Shown: positions 6,696 to 15,171 of the stretch, piece after piece
Layout of the letters: every line of letters starts with the position of its first letter
How positions within the stretch are numbered: the stretch's first letter is position 1
The notes under the pieces: model-generated
Databases searched by the model: none
What the model was told of the DNA's origin: nothing
What the model saw: the letters and a program-made list of their open reading frames with translations, nothing else
NCBI GenBank assembly: GCA_965658595.1
Contig: CBFHSW010000027.1
Coordinates: 1-18,338 of the forward strand
From: UBA1858 sp965658595
Lineage (GTDB): Bacteria > Pseudomonadota > Gammaproteobacteria > UBA4575
Reading direction: 5' to 3'
Length of the DNA stretch: 18,338 nucleotides
Position numbers and translations under genes: made by a program

Positions 6696-9600
6696 ATCCT
6701 GAATTTATCCATCTACGTGTGCATAGTGAATTTTCCATTATCGATGGATTAGTCCGTATCCCTGAATTGGTAAAAAAAAATCGCGTCTTGAATATGCCGG
6801 CGGTGGCGGTCACTGATTTTAGTAATTTATTTGCTCTTGTTAAATTTTATAGAAGTGCACTTCAACAGGGAATCAAACCTATTATTGGTGCTGATGTACT
6901 AGTCACAGACCCAAGCTTGCAAGAGCAATTCAGGGTAGTGTTACTGTGTATGAATAATATGGGTTATAAGCATTTAACAGAGTTGCTAACGCGCGGATAC
7001 ATGGAAGGCCAGCATGGAGGGTTGCCAACACTAGAACGTGATTGGATTTTCGAAAACAATCAAGGATTAATTGCACTCTCAGGTGGGCGAGAAGGTGACT
7101 TAGGGAAACTGCTGCTTAAAAATGATCAGACGCGAGTCGATGAATGTTTAAACGCATGGACGCAACATTTTGCTGACCGATATTACATTGAGATACAGCG
7201 CACAGGACGTGAAAATGAGAGTAGTTATAATTCTTCTGCACTAAGTCTGGCGCAGAAACATCAGCTTCCAGTCGTCGCGACTAACGATGTGCGTTTCTTA
7301 ACTGCCAATGAATTTGATGCTCACGAAGTGAAAGTATGTATCAATCAAGGACGTGTGCTATCAGATCCACGTCGTGCTCGCATTTATAGTGAACAACAAT
7401 ATTTGCGTTCACCTGAGGAAATGAAAGCGCTGTACCCTGATGTGCCCTCAGCATTGAGTAACAGTGTTGAAATCGCGAAACGCTGCAATGTTCATTTGGA
7501 GTTTGGTAATAACGTATTGCCAGAATTTCCAACAGGTGAGTTAACGCCTGATGAATATTTAAGGCAGCAAGCAGAACAGAAATTAGAGCAGCGGTTAAAA
7601 AAAATTCGTGAGCTTCAAGAGCAGAATAATGAAAAGCCAATTAATGAGGCTGAGTACCATGAGCGCTTAGACATTGAACTGGATGTGATTCAGCGCATGG
7701 GTTATCCAGGATACTTTCTGATTGTGGCTGATTTCACCGAATGGTCACGAAATAATGGTGTGCCAGTAGGACCTGGACGAGGTTCGGGAGCAGGTTCTCT
7801 AGTTGCCTATGCCTTGGGTATTACAGATATCGATCCGATGCGCTATGAATTGCTATTCGAGCGTTTTTTGAATCCAGAGCGTGTTTCCATGCCTGACTTC
7901 GATATCGATTTTTGTATGGCGGGGCGCGATCGTGTTATCGAATATGTAGCTAAGCGTTATGGGCGTGAAAAAGTCAGCCAAATCATTACCTATGGAACGA
8001 TGGCCGCCAAAGCAGTGGTGCGTGATGTCGGTAGAGTGCTGGGTCATCCCTACGGATTTGTTGACCGTATCGCTAAGATGATTCCTTTTGAAGTCGGCAT
8101 GACCCTAGATAAAGCCCTGAAAAGTGAAAAAGATTTACGCCAGCTGGTGAATGAGGATGAGGAGGTTGGCACTTTGATGGACATGGCTTTACAACTTGAA
8201 GGTTTAGCCAGAAATGCCGGTAAGCATGCCGGGGGAGTGGTGATTGCGCCTTCAAAACTAACAGATTTTACACCGCTCTATTGTGAGGCAGGTGGAGCTA
8301 ATGTTGTCACTCAGTTAGATAAAGATGATGTAGAAGCAATTGGGCTGGTGAAGTTTGATTTCTTAGGTCTGAGAACCTTGACAATTATTGACCGTACTCT
8401 AGAGACGGCTAATAAAAGACGTCATCAAAAAGGATTGTCCGATATCGACTTGAATGCCTTACCGTTGGATGATGAGCCGACCTATCAGTTACTTCAGAAT
8501 CAACAGACGACTGCAGTATTCCAGTTGGAGTCAGATGGCTTGAAAGAAATTTTAGGCCGATTGAAACCAGACAAATTTGAAGACGTGGTGGCGATGGTCG
8601 CTCTCTATCGTCCTGGTCCATTGCAGTCTGGCATGGTGGATGATTTTATTGACCGTAAGCATGGCGCCAAAGTGGAATATCCGCACCCTGATCTTGAATC
8701 AATATTAAGCGAAACTTATGGCGTTATTCTCTATCAAGAGCAAGTCATGCAGATTGCCCAAGTATTGGCTGGCTACACGCTGGGAGGTGCTGACTTGTTG
8801 CGACGCGCAATGGGTAAAAAGAAACCAGAGGAAATGGCTAAACAGCGCTCTATTTTTGTAGATGGCGCGGTCGAGCGAGATGTAAAGGAAGCTAATGCGA
8901 CTTACATTTTTGACTTAATGGAAAAGTTTGCCGGTTACGGCTTCAATAAATCACACTCAGTGGCTTATGCCATGTTGTCCTATCAGACGGCTTGGTTGAA
9001 AACGCATTATCCCTCTGAATTTATGGCTTCAGTCATGTCTGCAGATATGGACAATACTGATAAGGTAGTGCAACTGCGTGAAGAAGCAAACTCCATGGAT
9101 ATTGAGGTGTTACCTCCGCATGTCAATCAATCCTATTTTGGTTTCACTGTGACTGAGACTATGAAGATTGTATACGGGCTAGGTGCAATTAAAGGTGTGG
9201 GTGAAGCCGCAATAGAATCATTAATACAAGAACGCGAGTTAAATGGTGATTATCAATCGCTACATGATTTGTGTATGCGCTTGGAAACCCAGAAGTTTAA
9301 CCGACGCAGTTTGGAAGCCATGATACGTTCAGGGGCGTGTGATAGTTTTGGTCAGACACGCGCTACATTAATGCATCATTTACCGCGTGCCATGCAAACA
9401 GCCGAGCAACATCACCGCAATGATTCTTTGGGTCAAAATGATATGTTTGGTGGTGAGCAAAGCGTGGTACGTGAGGGCACGATAGATCAGAAACCTGAAT
9501 GGGACAGTGACACCTTATTAGCCGCAGAGCGGGAAACGCTGGGCTTGTATTTCTCAGGACATCCCGTTGATCAGTATTATGATGAGCTGATTGCGATTGT

Positions 9601-10171
9601 GGGCAAGTCCTTACAACAGCGTTTAGCCATGCCAATTGCGCCAGTTGAGAAAAACTATCGTCGACAAGATGTTAATACCGTACGTGTTGCAGGATTATTA
9701 ATCGACATGCGTTTGCGTAATAGCGCTTCTGGACGCATCGCCTTCTTGACCATTGATGATAATACCGAGCGTATGAACGTAGCTGTTTTTTCTGATACCT
9801 TCAGTCAATTTAAACATCTACTAATTAAAGACCAGATCTTAATTATAGAAGGTTCAATTAGTATTGATGAGCGTAATGGTAAACCGAGTATGCGTGCCAA
9901 AGAGCTGACACGGTTACAAGATGCGCGTCTAGAAATGGGGCGAGCAGTAATTATTACAGTGAATAATCCCCAAGCCACGTTGGTGAAAGAGCTACAAACC
10001 ACACTGCAACCTTATCGCAAAGGTGCGTGCCAAGTTCATGTGCGTTATCGCTCTGATTCAGAAACGGCACAATTCCAATTAGGGCCGGAGTGGAGTGTAG
10101 TCCCAGAACAGGAACTTTTGCGTCGTCTTAAAGACTTAGATGGTGTTAGTGCAGCGCAAGTGCTGTATTGA
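6692..10171 (+). CDS. dnaE: DNA polymerase III alpha subunit
   Basis: Catalytic subunit of the replicative polymerase (C-family), working with the epsilon proofreader and beta clamp. The N-terminal PHP domain begins HLRVHSEFSIIDG; Arg replaces the second His of active PHP sites, as in E. coli, so this domain is probably not a metal-dependent exonuclease. The polymerase core carries PDFDIDF with Asp402 and Asp404, and the third catalytic Asp556 in VKFDFLGLRTL, each one residue offset from E. coli. The clamp-binding motif QNDMF is at 915-919, and an OB-fold lies at about 995-1070. The total of 1159 aa matches E. coli (1160), with no intein. The start ATG overlaps the rnhB stop. A9 (6772-6780) and A8 (7597-7604) homopolymers lie inside the gene. 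Confidence 0.98.
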   Translation: MNPEFIHLRVHSEFSIIDGLVRIPELVKKNRVLNMPAVAVTDFSNLFALVKFYRSALQQGIKPIIGADVLVTDPSLQEQFRVVLLCMNNMGYKHLTELLTRGYMEGQHGGLPTLERDWIFENNQGLIALSGGREGDLGKLLLKNDQTRVDECLNAWTQHFADRYYIEIQRTGRENESSYNSSALSLAQKHQLPVVATNDVRFLTANEFDAHEVKVCINQGRVLSDPRRARIYSEQQYLRSPEEMKALYPDVPSALSNSVEIAKRCNVHLEFGNNVLPEFPTGELTPDEYLRQQAEQKLEQRLKKIRELQEQNNEKPINEAEYHERLDIELDVIQRMGYPGYFLIVADFTEWSRNNGVPVGPGRGSGAGSLVAYALGITDIDPMRYELLFERFLNPERVSMPDFDIDFCMAGRDRVIEYVAKRYGREKVSQIITYGTMAAKAVVRDVGRVLGHPYGFVDRIAKMIPFEVGMTLDKALKSEKDLRQLVNEDEEVGTLMDMALQLEGLARNAGKHAGGVVIAPSKLTDFTPLYCEAGGANVVTQLDKDDVEAIGLVKFDFLGLRTLTIIDRTLETANKRRHQKGLSDIDLNALPLDDEPTYQLLQNQQTTAVFQLESDGLKEILGRLKPDKFEDVVAMVALYRPGPLQSGMVDDFIDRKHGAKVEYPHPDLESILSETYGVILYQEQVMQIAQVLAGYTLGGADLLRRAMGKKKPEEMAKQRSIFVDGAVERDVKEANATYIFDLMEKFAGYGFNKSHSVAYAMLSYQTAWLKTHYPSEFMASVMSADMDNTDKVVQLREEANSMDIEVLPPHVNQSYFGFTVTETMKIVYGLGAIKGVGEAAIESLIQERELNGDYQSLHDLCMRLETQKFNRRSLEAMIRSGACDSFGQTRATLMHHLPRAMQTAEQHHRNDSLGQNDMFGGEQSVVREGTIDQKPEWDSDTLLAAERETLGLYFSGHPVDQYYDELIAIVGKSLQQRLAMPIAPVEKNYRRQDVNTVRVAGLLIDMRLRNSASGRIAFLTIDDNTERMNVAVFSDTFSQFKHLLIKDQILIIEGSISIDERNGKPSMRAKELTRLQDARLEMGRAVIITVNNPQATLVKELQTTLQPYRKGACQVHVRYRSDSETAQFQLGPEWSVVPEQELLRRLKDLDGVSAAQVLY

Positions 10172-10189
10172 AATCACTGACTAACGTGC

Positions 10190-10218
10190 ATGAAATCAAA
10201 CTCAACTATGATTATAAT
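10190..10218 (+). promoter_or_regulatory. Candidate sigma-70 promoter for accA
   Basis: A perfect TATAAT at 10213-10218 is preceded by ATGAAA at 10190-10195 (4 of 6 matches to TTGACA) with an optimal 17-bp spacer. Transcription would begin near 10225, giving a leader of about 19 nt before the accA ATG. This is a pattern match only. Confidence 0.4.
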
Positions 10219-10243
10219 AGCCAAAACCCTTTAAAACACTTTT

Positions 10244-11200
10244 ATGAATCCTGATTATTTAGAATTTGAGCAGCCAATCGCAGACTTAGAAGCCAAGATT
10301 GATGAGTTGCGTCGTGTAGAAGTTGATAATGGTATGCAACTGGGCGATGAAATCTCTAAGTTGCAAGCCAAATGCGCGACCTTAACGGAAACCACATTCA
10401 AAAGCCTGACGGCCTGGCAAGTGGCGCAAATTGCACGTCATCCTAAACGTCCATATACACTTGACTATGTCAGCAAAATCTTCACGGATTTTGAAGAGCT
10501 ACATGGTGATCGTGCCTATGCTGATGATGCTGCAATAATTTGTGGAATGGCTCGTTTTGAAGGTCAGTCTGTGGCGATTATAGGCCATCAAAAAGGACGT
10601 AATACTAAAGAAAATCTCCATCGTAATTTTGGCATGCCGCGTCCGGAAGGTTATCGTAAAGCATTGCGTGTGATGGAGCTGGCAGAGAAATTCAAAATGC
10701 CTGTGCTGACATTTATCGATACCCCAGGAGCTTACCCTGGTGTAGGAGCAGAGGAACGTGGTCAGGCTCAAGCGATTGCAATGAATCTATATCGTATGGC
10801 GGAACTGAAAACACCTATTATCTCAACAGTCATTGGAGAAGGGGGTTCTGGCGGTGCGTTAGCGATTGGTGTTTCTGATCACTTGGCGATGTTGAGCTAC
10901 AGTACTTACTCAGTGATTTCGCCTGAAGGTTGTGCATCAATTTTATACAAGAATGCGAATAAGGCGCAGGAAGCCGCAGACTCGATGGGTATCACCTCTG
11001 ACCGACTATTAGAGCTTAAGCTCATAGATGAAATTATTCCTGAGCCACTTTGTGGTGCACATCGTGATCTGAATATCACTTGTGAAAATATGAAACATTC
11101 ATTGGCCGTTAATCTGTCACGTTTGACCAAGCTGGATACACAAGAACTCGTCAAACGTCGTTTTGATCGTTTAACGTCTTATGGAGTTTTCAAAGATTAA
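10244..11200 (+). CDS. accA: Acetyl-CoA carboxylase carboxyltransferase subunit alpha
   Basis: Alpha subunit of the carboxyltransferase that, with AccD, moves CO2 from biotinylated AccB to acetyl-CoA to form malonyl-CoA, the committed step of fatty-acid synthesis. The protein starts MNPDYLEFEQPIADLEAKID, closely like E. coli, which supports the ATG at 10244. Family signatures are LARHP-like IARHPKRPYTLDYV, FIDTPGAYPGVGAEERGQ, the oxyanion-forming GEGGSGGALAIG at 198-209, and STYSVISPEGCASIL. The length of 318 aa fits E. coli (319). No Shine-Dalgarno sequence is visible (the upstream bases are CTTTAAAACACTTTT), so initiation may depend on a short unstructured leader. It follows dnaE after 72 bp and has a probable promoter in that gap. 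Confidence 0.97.
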   Translation: MNPDYLEFEQPIADLEAKIDELRRVEVDNGMQLGDEISKLQAKCATLTETTFKSLTAWQVAQIARHPKRPYTLDYVSKIFTDFEELHGDRAYADDAAIICGMARFEGQSVAIIGHQKGRNTKENLHRNFGMPRPEGYRKALRVMELAEKFKMPVLTFIDTPGAYPGVGAEERGQAQAIAMNLYRMAELKTPIISTVIGEGGSGGALAIGVSDHLAMLSYSTYSVISPEGCASILYKNANKAQEAADSMGITSDRLLELKLIDEIIPEPLCGAHRDLNITCENMKHSLAVNLSRLTKLDTQELVKRRFDRLTSYGVFKD

Positions 11201-11220
11201 GTGTTTGCGCAGGTGCCGCC

Positions 11221-12483
11221 ATGCAGGGCGTTGAAGACGCACTAGCCGCAGCGTTTGCGAATATTGAGCTAGATCAAGGTGTGGTTGTCGCCTTCAGTGG
11301 GGGAATGGACTCCACCGTACTTTTGCATGCTTGCCACCACTATGCACTCACAAGTGGTCATACCATCAAAGCTTTACATGTAGATCACCAACTCCAAAAA
11401 CATTCTTCTGATTGGCAACGTCATTGTCAGAGGTTTTGTGCCGCGCTTGAAATCAAGTATGACAGTGTGCAAGTGGATACTCGAGCATTTGCCGATAATG
11501 GGCCAGAAGGCTCCGCTCGTGAAGCAAGATATCAAGCATTTTCCGAGCATTTACAAGCAGGAGAGGTTTTATTGACGGCTCACCATGCAGATGATCAGGT
11601 CGAAACATTATTCCTCAGATTGCTCCGTGGAGCTGGTAATAAAGGTTTGGTGGGCTGTGTTGATCATAGGCAATTAGGATCAGGCCAGCTGTTGCGGCCA
11701 TTATTAGAGGTCAGTCAGCAGACCATCCTGTGTTATGCCGAGGGCCATCACTTAGAGTGGTGCGATGATCCAAGCAATCAATCTCTGCAGATGGATAGAA
11801 ATTATTTGCGCCATGAGGTGATGCCAAAGCTTTATCAACGCTGGCCACAACTGCGTGCAACGGTGTTGCGGGCCAGTCAATGGCAAGCGGAATCAACGCA
11901 GTTACTAGAGCGTCTTGCCGAGCAAGATTGTGGTGGTTGTAGCGACAATCCACTGCCGATTGAGGTGCTACCACAACATATGGCGAGTTTGAAAAACGCT
12001 CTACGTTGGTGGATTCAACAACAAGGTTTCAAGCCTCCAAGTGCCAGTGTACTTCAGCAAATTACTGAGCATCTGTTGCCGTCACCTGAAGACGCTATGG
12101 CTTGTGTGAAATGGTCTCATGTAGAGATGAGAAAATATCGCGATCAGCTGTATGTTTTTTCAGCATTGCCTGAGCATTGTGTTTCGCAGCAACTTGCTTG
12201 GGATTTGAATGACCCTCTGCATTTGCCATCAGTGGGAGTCACTCTCACTCATAATGAGTTACATAAAGCCGGTTTAAGCTTACAGGGAGTCGAACAATTA
12301 CACATACGATTTCGCCAAGGAGGTGAATCATTACGCCCGCGTGGACGCGGTTGTGAAAAGTCTCTAAAGACACTCTTTCAAGAACAAGGGGTGCCACCGT
12401 GGTTAAGAGACCGTATTCCCTTGTTATATCACCACGATCAACTTATTTTTGTACTTGGATATTGGATTCATGAGGGTTATTGA
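11221..12483 (+). CDS. tilS: tRNA(Ile)-lysidine synthetase
   Basis: Essential ATP-dependent enzyme that attaches lysine to C34 of the CAU anticodon of tRNA-Ile, changing its charging from Met to Ile and its decoding to AUA. The PP-loop motif SGGMDS is at residues 26-31 (in VVAFSGGMDSTVLLHA), followed by the TAHHADDQVETLFLRLLRG signature. The C-terminal substrate-binding domain ends with KSLKTLFQEQGVPPWLRDR. The length of 420 aa is close to E. coli (432). The ATG at 11221 has AGGTG at 11211-11215, 5 nt away. It lies 20 bp after accA and is probably co-transcribed. Confidence 0.95.
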   Translation: MQGVEDALAAAFANIELDQGVVVAFSGGMDSTVLLHACHHYALTSGHTIKALHVDHQLQKHSSDWQRHCQRFCAALEIKYDSVQVDTRAFADNGPEGSAREARYQAFSEHLQAGEVLLTAHHADDQVETLFLRLLRGAGNKGLVGCVDHRQLGSGQLLRPLLEVSQQTILCYAEGHHLEWCDDPSNQSLQMDRNYLRHEVMPKLYQRWPQLRATVLRASQWQAESTQLLERLAEQDCGGCSDNPLPIEVLPQHMASLKNALRWWIQQQGFKPPSASVLQQITEHLLPSPEDAMACVKWSHVEMRKYRDQLYVFSALPEHCVSQQLAWDLNDPLHLPSVGVTLTHNELHKAGLSLQGVEQLHIRFRQGGESLRPRGRGCEKSLKTLFQEQGVPPWLRDRIPLLYHHDQLIFVLGYWIHEGY

Positions 12484-12512
12484 TTGAGGCATTAGGCCGC
12501 CTTTGCTATCCT
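12484..12512 (+). promoter_or_regulatory. Possible promoter for pyrG
   Basis: TTGAGG (12484-12489, 4 of 6) and TATCCT (12507-12512, 4 of 6) are separated by exactly 17 bp in the short tilS-pyrG gap. Transcription would start near 12519, about 25 nt before the pyrG ATG. The match is weak. I see no terminator or pyrimidine attenuator structure. Confidence 0.25.
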
Positions 12513-12543
12513 GAATACCCATCCTGCATACTGGAATTAATTA

Positions 12544-14184
12544 ATGACACGATACATATTTATCACCGGCGGGGTGGTTTCCTCATTGGGGAAAGGGATC
12601 GCGAGCGCGTCATTGGGCGCCATTTTAGAAGCACGTGGTCTATCCATCACCATGATCAAGCTAGACCCCTATATAAACGTCGACCCTGGCACGATGAGTC
12701 CTTTCCAACATGGTGAGGTATATGTCACTGATGATGGTGCAGAGACAGATTTAGATTTAGGTCACTATGAGCGTTTTGTGCGCTATCGATCCAGTAAAGA
12801 TAATAACTTTACCACTGGACAGATATACGAAAACGTTATTCGTAAAGAGCGTCGAGGAGATTACCTAGGTGGCACTGTTCAGGTTATTCCGCATATCACT
12901 GATGAAATTAAAGAATCAGTACGACGTGGGTCTGAGGGTGTGGATGTGGCTTTGGTCGAGATTGGTGGAACAGTAGGTGATATTGAGTCCTTACCCTTTC
13001 TTGAAGCGATACGTCAAATGGGAGTGGAATTAGGCCGCAAACATGTGATGTATATTCATCTCACATTAGTTCCATATATCAATGTGTCTGGAGAAGTGAA
13101 GACTAAACCCACTCAGCATTCAGTGAAGGAATTAAGATCAATTGGTATACAGCCTGATATTCTCTTGTGTCGCAGTGATCGTGCCTTGCCTGATAATGAG
13201 CGTCGCAAGATCGCGTTATTCACCAATGTAGAGGAAAGTGCCGTCATTTCATCAGTGGATATGGATAGCATTTATAAAATCCCACAATGGTTACATTCGC
13301 AAAGACTTGACGATATTGTCTTAGATAAATTCCAGCTGGATTTGCCACCTGCTGATTTAAGTGACTGGGAAAAAGTGACCCAAGCAATTGAGTTTCCTGA
13401 TCAAGAGATCAATGTCTACATGGTGGGTAAGTATGTGGATCTCACCGAATCCTATAAATCTCTCAATGAAGCATTAATACATGCTGGTGCGCATACACAT
13501 ACGCGTGTGAACATCACTTATATAGATTCTGAGCAATTGGAGTCTGAAGGTGTGGAATGCCTAAAACCTGCACATGCGATTTTGGTGCCGGGAGGATTTG
13601 GTAATAGAGGTATTGAAGGGAAAATATTAGCTTGCCGTTACGCACGTGAAAATAATGTGCCCTATCTAGGTATTTGTTTGGGTATGCAGGTAGCTGTCAT
13701 TGACTATGCTCGAAACGTGGCCGGTCTACCTCAAGCACATAGTACTGAATTCAATGAAAACACACCTGATCCTGTGATCGCACTCATCACTGAGTGGCAG
13801 CAGGGAGACGGTAGTGTTGAAAAACGCAATGAACAGACTGATTTAGGTGGAAGTATGCGTCTGGGTGCTCAATCGTGTCGTCTCAACCAGTCATCATTGA
13901 TTGGGAAAATTTACGCGAAAGAGCTTATTGAGGAGCGTCATCGCCATCGTTATGAATTTAATAATAATTATATGCAAATATTAGAGTCGGCTGGATTAAG
14001 CTTTACTGGAAAATCCATAGATGACAAATTAGTCGAAGTGGTTGAGGTGAAAACACATCCTTGGTTCATCGCTTGCCAATTTCACCCTGAGTTCACTTCT
14101 ACTCCACGCGACGGACATCCATTGTTTACTGGGTTTGTGAGAGCGGCACGCACTTTATGTGAACAACAAGATGAGCAACATTAG
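12544..14184 (+). CDS. pyrG: CTP synthase (glutamine hydrolysing)
   Basis: Converts UTP to CTP with ATP and ammonia from glutamine, the last step of pyrimidine nucleotide synthesis. The N-terminal synthetase domain opens with TRYIFITGGVVSSLGKGI, the family's P-loop region, and continues with SVRRGSEGVDVALVEIGGTV and VPYINVSGEVKTKPTQHS. The C-terminal class I glutamine amidotransferase domain has nucleophile Cys378 in GICLGMQ and the His514/Glu516 pair in FHPEF. The length of 546 aa matches E. coli (545), each catalytic residue being offset by one. The ATG at 12544 has only a weak GGA 8 nt upstream. The pyrG-kdsA-eno order is common in gammaproteobacteria. Confidence 0.98.
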   Translation: MTRYIFITGGVVSSLGKGIASASLGAILEARGLSITMIKLDPYINVDPGTMSPFQHGEVYVTDDGAETDLDLGHYERFVRYRSSKDNNFTTGQIYENVIRKERRGDYLGGTVQVIPHITDEIKESVRRGSEGVDVALVEIGGTVGDIESLPFLEAIRQMGVELGRKHVMYIHLTLVPYINVSGEVKTKPTQHSVKELRSIGIQPDILLCRSDRALPDNERRKIALFTNVEESAVISSVDMDSIYKIPQWLHSQRLDDIVLDKFQLDLPPADLSDWEKVTQAIEFPDQEINVYMVGKYVDLTESYKSLNEALIHAGAHTHTRVNITYIDSEQLESEGVECLKPAHAILVPGGFGNRGIEGKILACRYARENNVPYLGICLGMQVAVIDYARNVAGLPQAHSTEFNENTPDPVIALITEWQQGDGSVEKRNEQTDLGGSMRLGAQSCRLNQSSLIGKIYAKELIEERHRHRYEFNNNYMQILESAGLSFTGKSIDDKLVEVVEVKTHPWFIACQFHPEFTSTPRDGHPLFTGFVRAARTLCEQQDEQH

Positions 14185-14204
14185 AGAATATTGAGTTAAA
14201 GCAT

Positions 14205-15029
14205 ATGAAATTGTCACACTTTGAAGTCGGTCAGGATCAGCCATTTTTCTTAATTGCGGGCCCTTGTGTTATTGAAAGTCTCGATCTGGCACAACAGACT
14301 GCAGGGACTTTAAAAGAGATTTGCACTGAGCTTGATATCCCACTGATTTATAAATCTTCTTTTGATAAGGCTAATCGCACCTCACAAGACAGTTTCAGAG
14401 GGCCCGGGTTAGAAGATGGTTTGAAGATATTGGCTTCAATAAAACAACAATTTGATCTGCCAATACTGACTGATGTGCATGAAGACACCCCTTTGGATGA
14501 GGTGGCAGAGGTGGTGGATGTTCTGCAAACACCAGCTTTTTTATGTCGACAAACTAATTATATTCAACGTGTGGCAGAGACAGGATTACCTGTAAATATC
14601 AAAAAAGGTCAATTCTTGTCCCCTTGGGACATGAAACACGTTGTTGATAAGGCAAAATCGACTGGAAATGGTCAAATAATGGTCTGTGAGCGCGGTGCAT
14701 CGTTCGGATATGGTAACCTAGTGTCTGATATGCGTTCGTTAGCAATCATGCAAGAAACTCAATGTCCAGTAGTTTTTGATGCCACACATTCGGTACAATT
14801 GCCGGGCGGAGAAGGTGGGCGGTCCGGAGGACAGCGTGAATTTGTGCCTGTATTAGCCCGAGCTGCAGTCGCGGTCGGTGTGGCGGGTTTATTCATAGAG
14901 ACTCACCCAGATCCGACGCAAGCTAAGAGTGATGGCCCCAACTCTTGGCCGCTGGATAAAGTTGCTGAGTTATTGGTTGTGTTAAAACAGATCGATGCAG
15001 TGGCTAAATCCAATCGCATAGAAATCTAA
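14205..15029 (+). CDS. kdsA: 3-deoxy-8-phosphooctulonate synthase (Kdo8P synthase), metal-dependent type
   Basis: Condenses phosphoenolpyruvate with arabinose 5-phosphate to Kdo 8-phosphate, the precursor of the Kdo sugar joining lipid A to the LPS core. The sequence FFLIAGPCVIES carries Cys21 where the metal-independent E. coli enzyme has Asn26. The other metal ligands of the Aquifex-type enzyme are present at a constant +10 offset: His195 (DATHSVQLPGG), Glu232 (IETHPDP) and Asp243 (KSDGPN). Substrate motifs KSSFDKANRTS and FRGPGLE are intact. The length is 274 aa against 284 in E. coli, and the overall sequence is closer to Xanthomonas-type KdsA as I remember it. It lies 20 bp after pyrG. 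Its retention argues that the cell still makes Kdo although lpx genes are missing nearby. Confidence 0.97.
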   Translation: MKLSHFEVGQDQPFFLIAGPCVIESLDLAQQTAGTLKEICTELDIPLIYKSSFDKANRTSQDSFRGPGLEDGLKILASIKQQFDLPILTDVHEDTPLDEVAEVVDVLQTPAFLCRQTNYIQRVAETGLPVNIKKGQFLSPWDMKHVVDKAKSTGNGQIMVCERGASFGYGNLVSDMRSLAIMQETQCPVVFDATHSVQLPGGEGGRSGGQREFVPVLARAAVAVGVAGLFIETHPDPTQAKSDGPNSWPLDKVAELLVVLKQIDAVAKSNRIEI

Positions 15030-15083
15030 CTTGTATAGATAAGCCTGTTCAGAGATGTCTTTGACATGTCTGACTGAGATCGC

Positions 15084-15102
15084 GGCTAGCAATGTGCTAG
15101 CC
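15084..15102 (+). repeat. Perfect 8-bp inverted repeat (hairpin) upstream of eno
   Basis: GGCTAGCAATGTGCTAGCC forms a perfect 8-bp stem with a 3-nt ATG loop in the 142-bp kdsA-eno gap. The hexamer GCTAGC occurs in both arms. No T-run follows on either strand, so it is not a canonical intrinsic terminator. Just upstream lies a smaller ATGTC-TTT-GACAT hairpin at 15055-15067 that includes an orphan TTGACA (15061-15066) lacking a good -10. The rest of the gap (15103-15171) is AT-rich with no clear signal. The hairpin may stabilise or partition the kdsA-eno transcript. Confidence 0.45.
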
Positions 15103-15171
15103 AGATTAAATAAGATCTAGAACACAATCTAAACAAGCTTCATAGGTGCCTAATAAAACTTAGTTAATGTT

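Noticed and set aside
6692..10171. Intein or split in dnaE
   Set aside because: The length and catalytic residue positions match E. coli DnaE almost exactly.
208..11974. Many minus-strand open frames of 60-117 codons (for example 2848-3201, 7341-7640, 11711-11974)
   Set aside because: All lie opposite strongly conserved genes, show no family motifs and have no ribosome-binding context; they are shadows of the real genes.
12480..12716. A 78-codon forward frame over the pyrG start
   Set aside because: It overlaps the conserved N-terminus of PyrG in another frame and its protein resembles nothing known to me.
15061..15066. Promoter for eno from the consensus TTGACA
   Set aside because: No acceptable -10 hexamer occurs 15-19 bp downstream; those positions fall in the GC-containing hairpin.
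15084..15102. Rho-independent terminator after kdsA
   Set aside because: The stem is perfect but is followed by AGATTAAATAAG and not a T-run on either strand.
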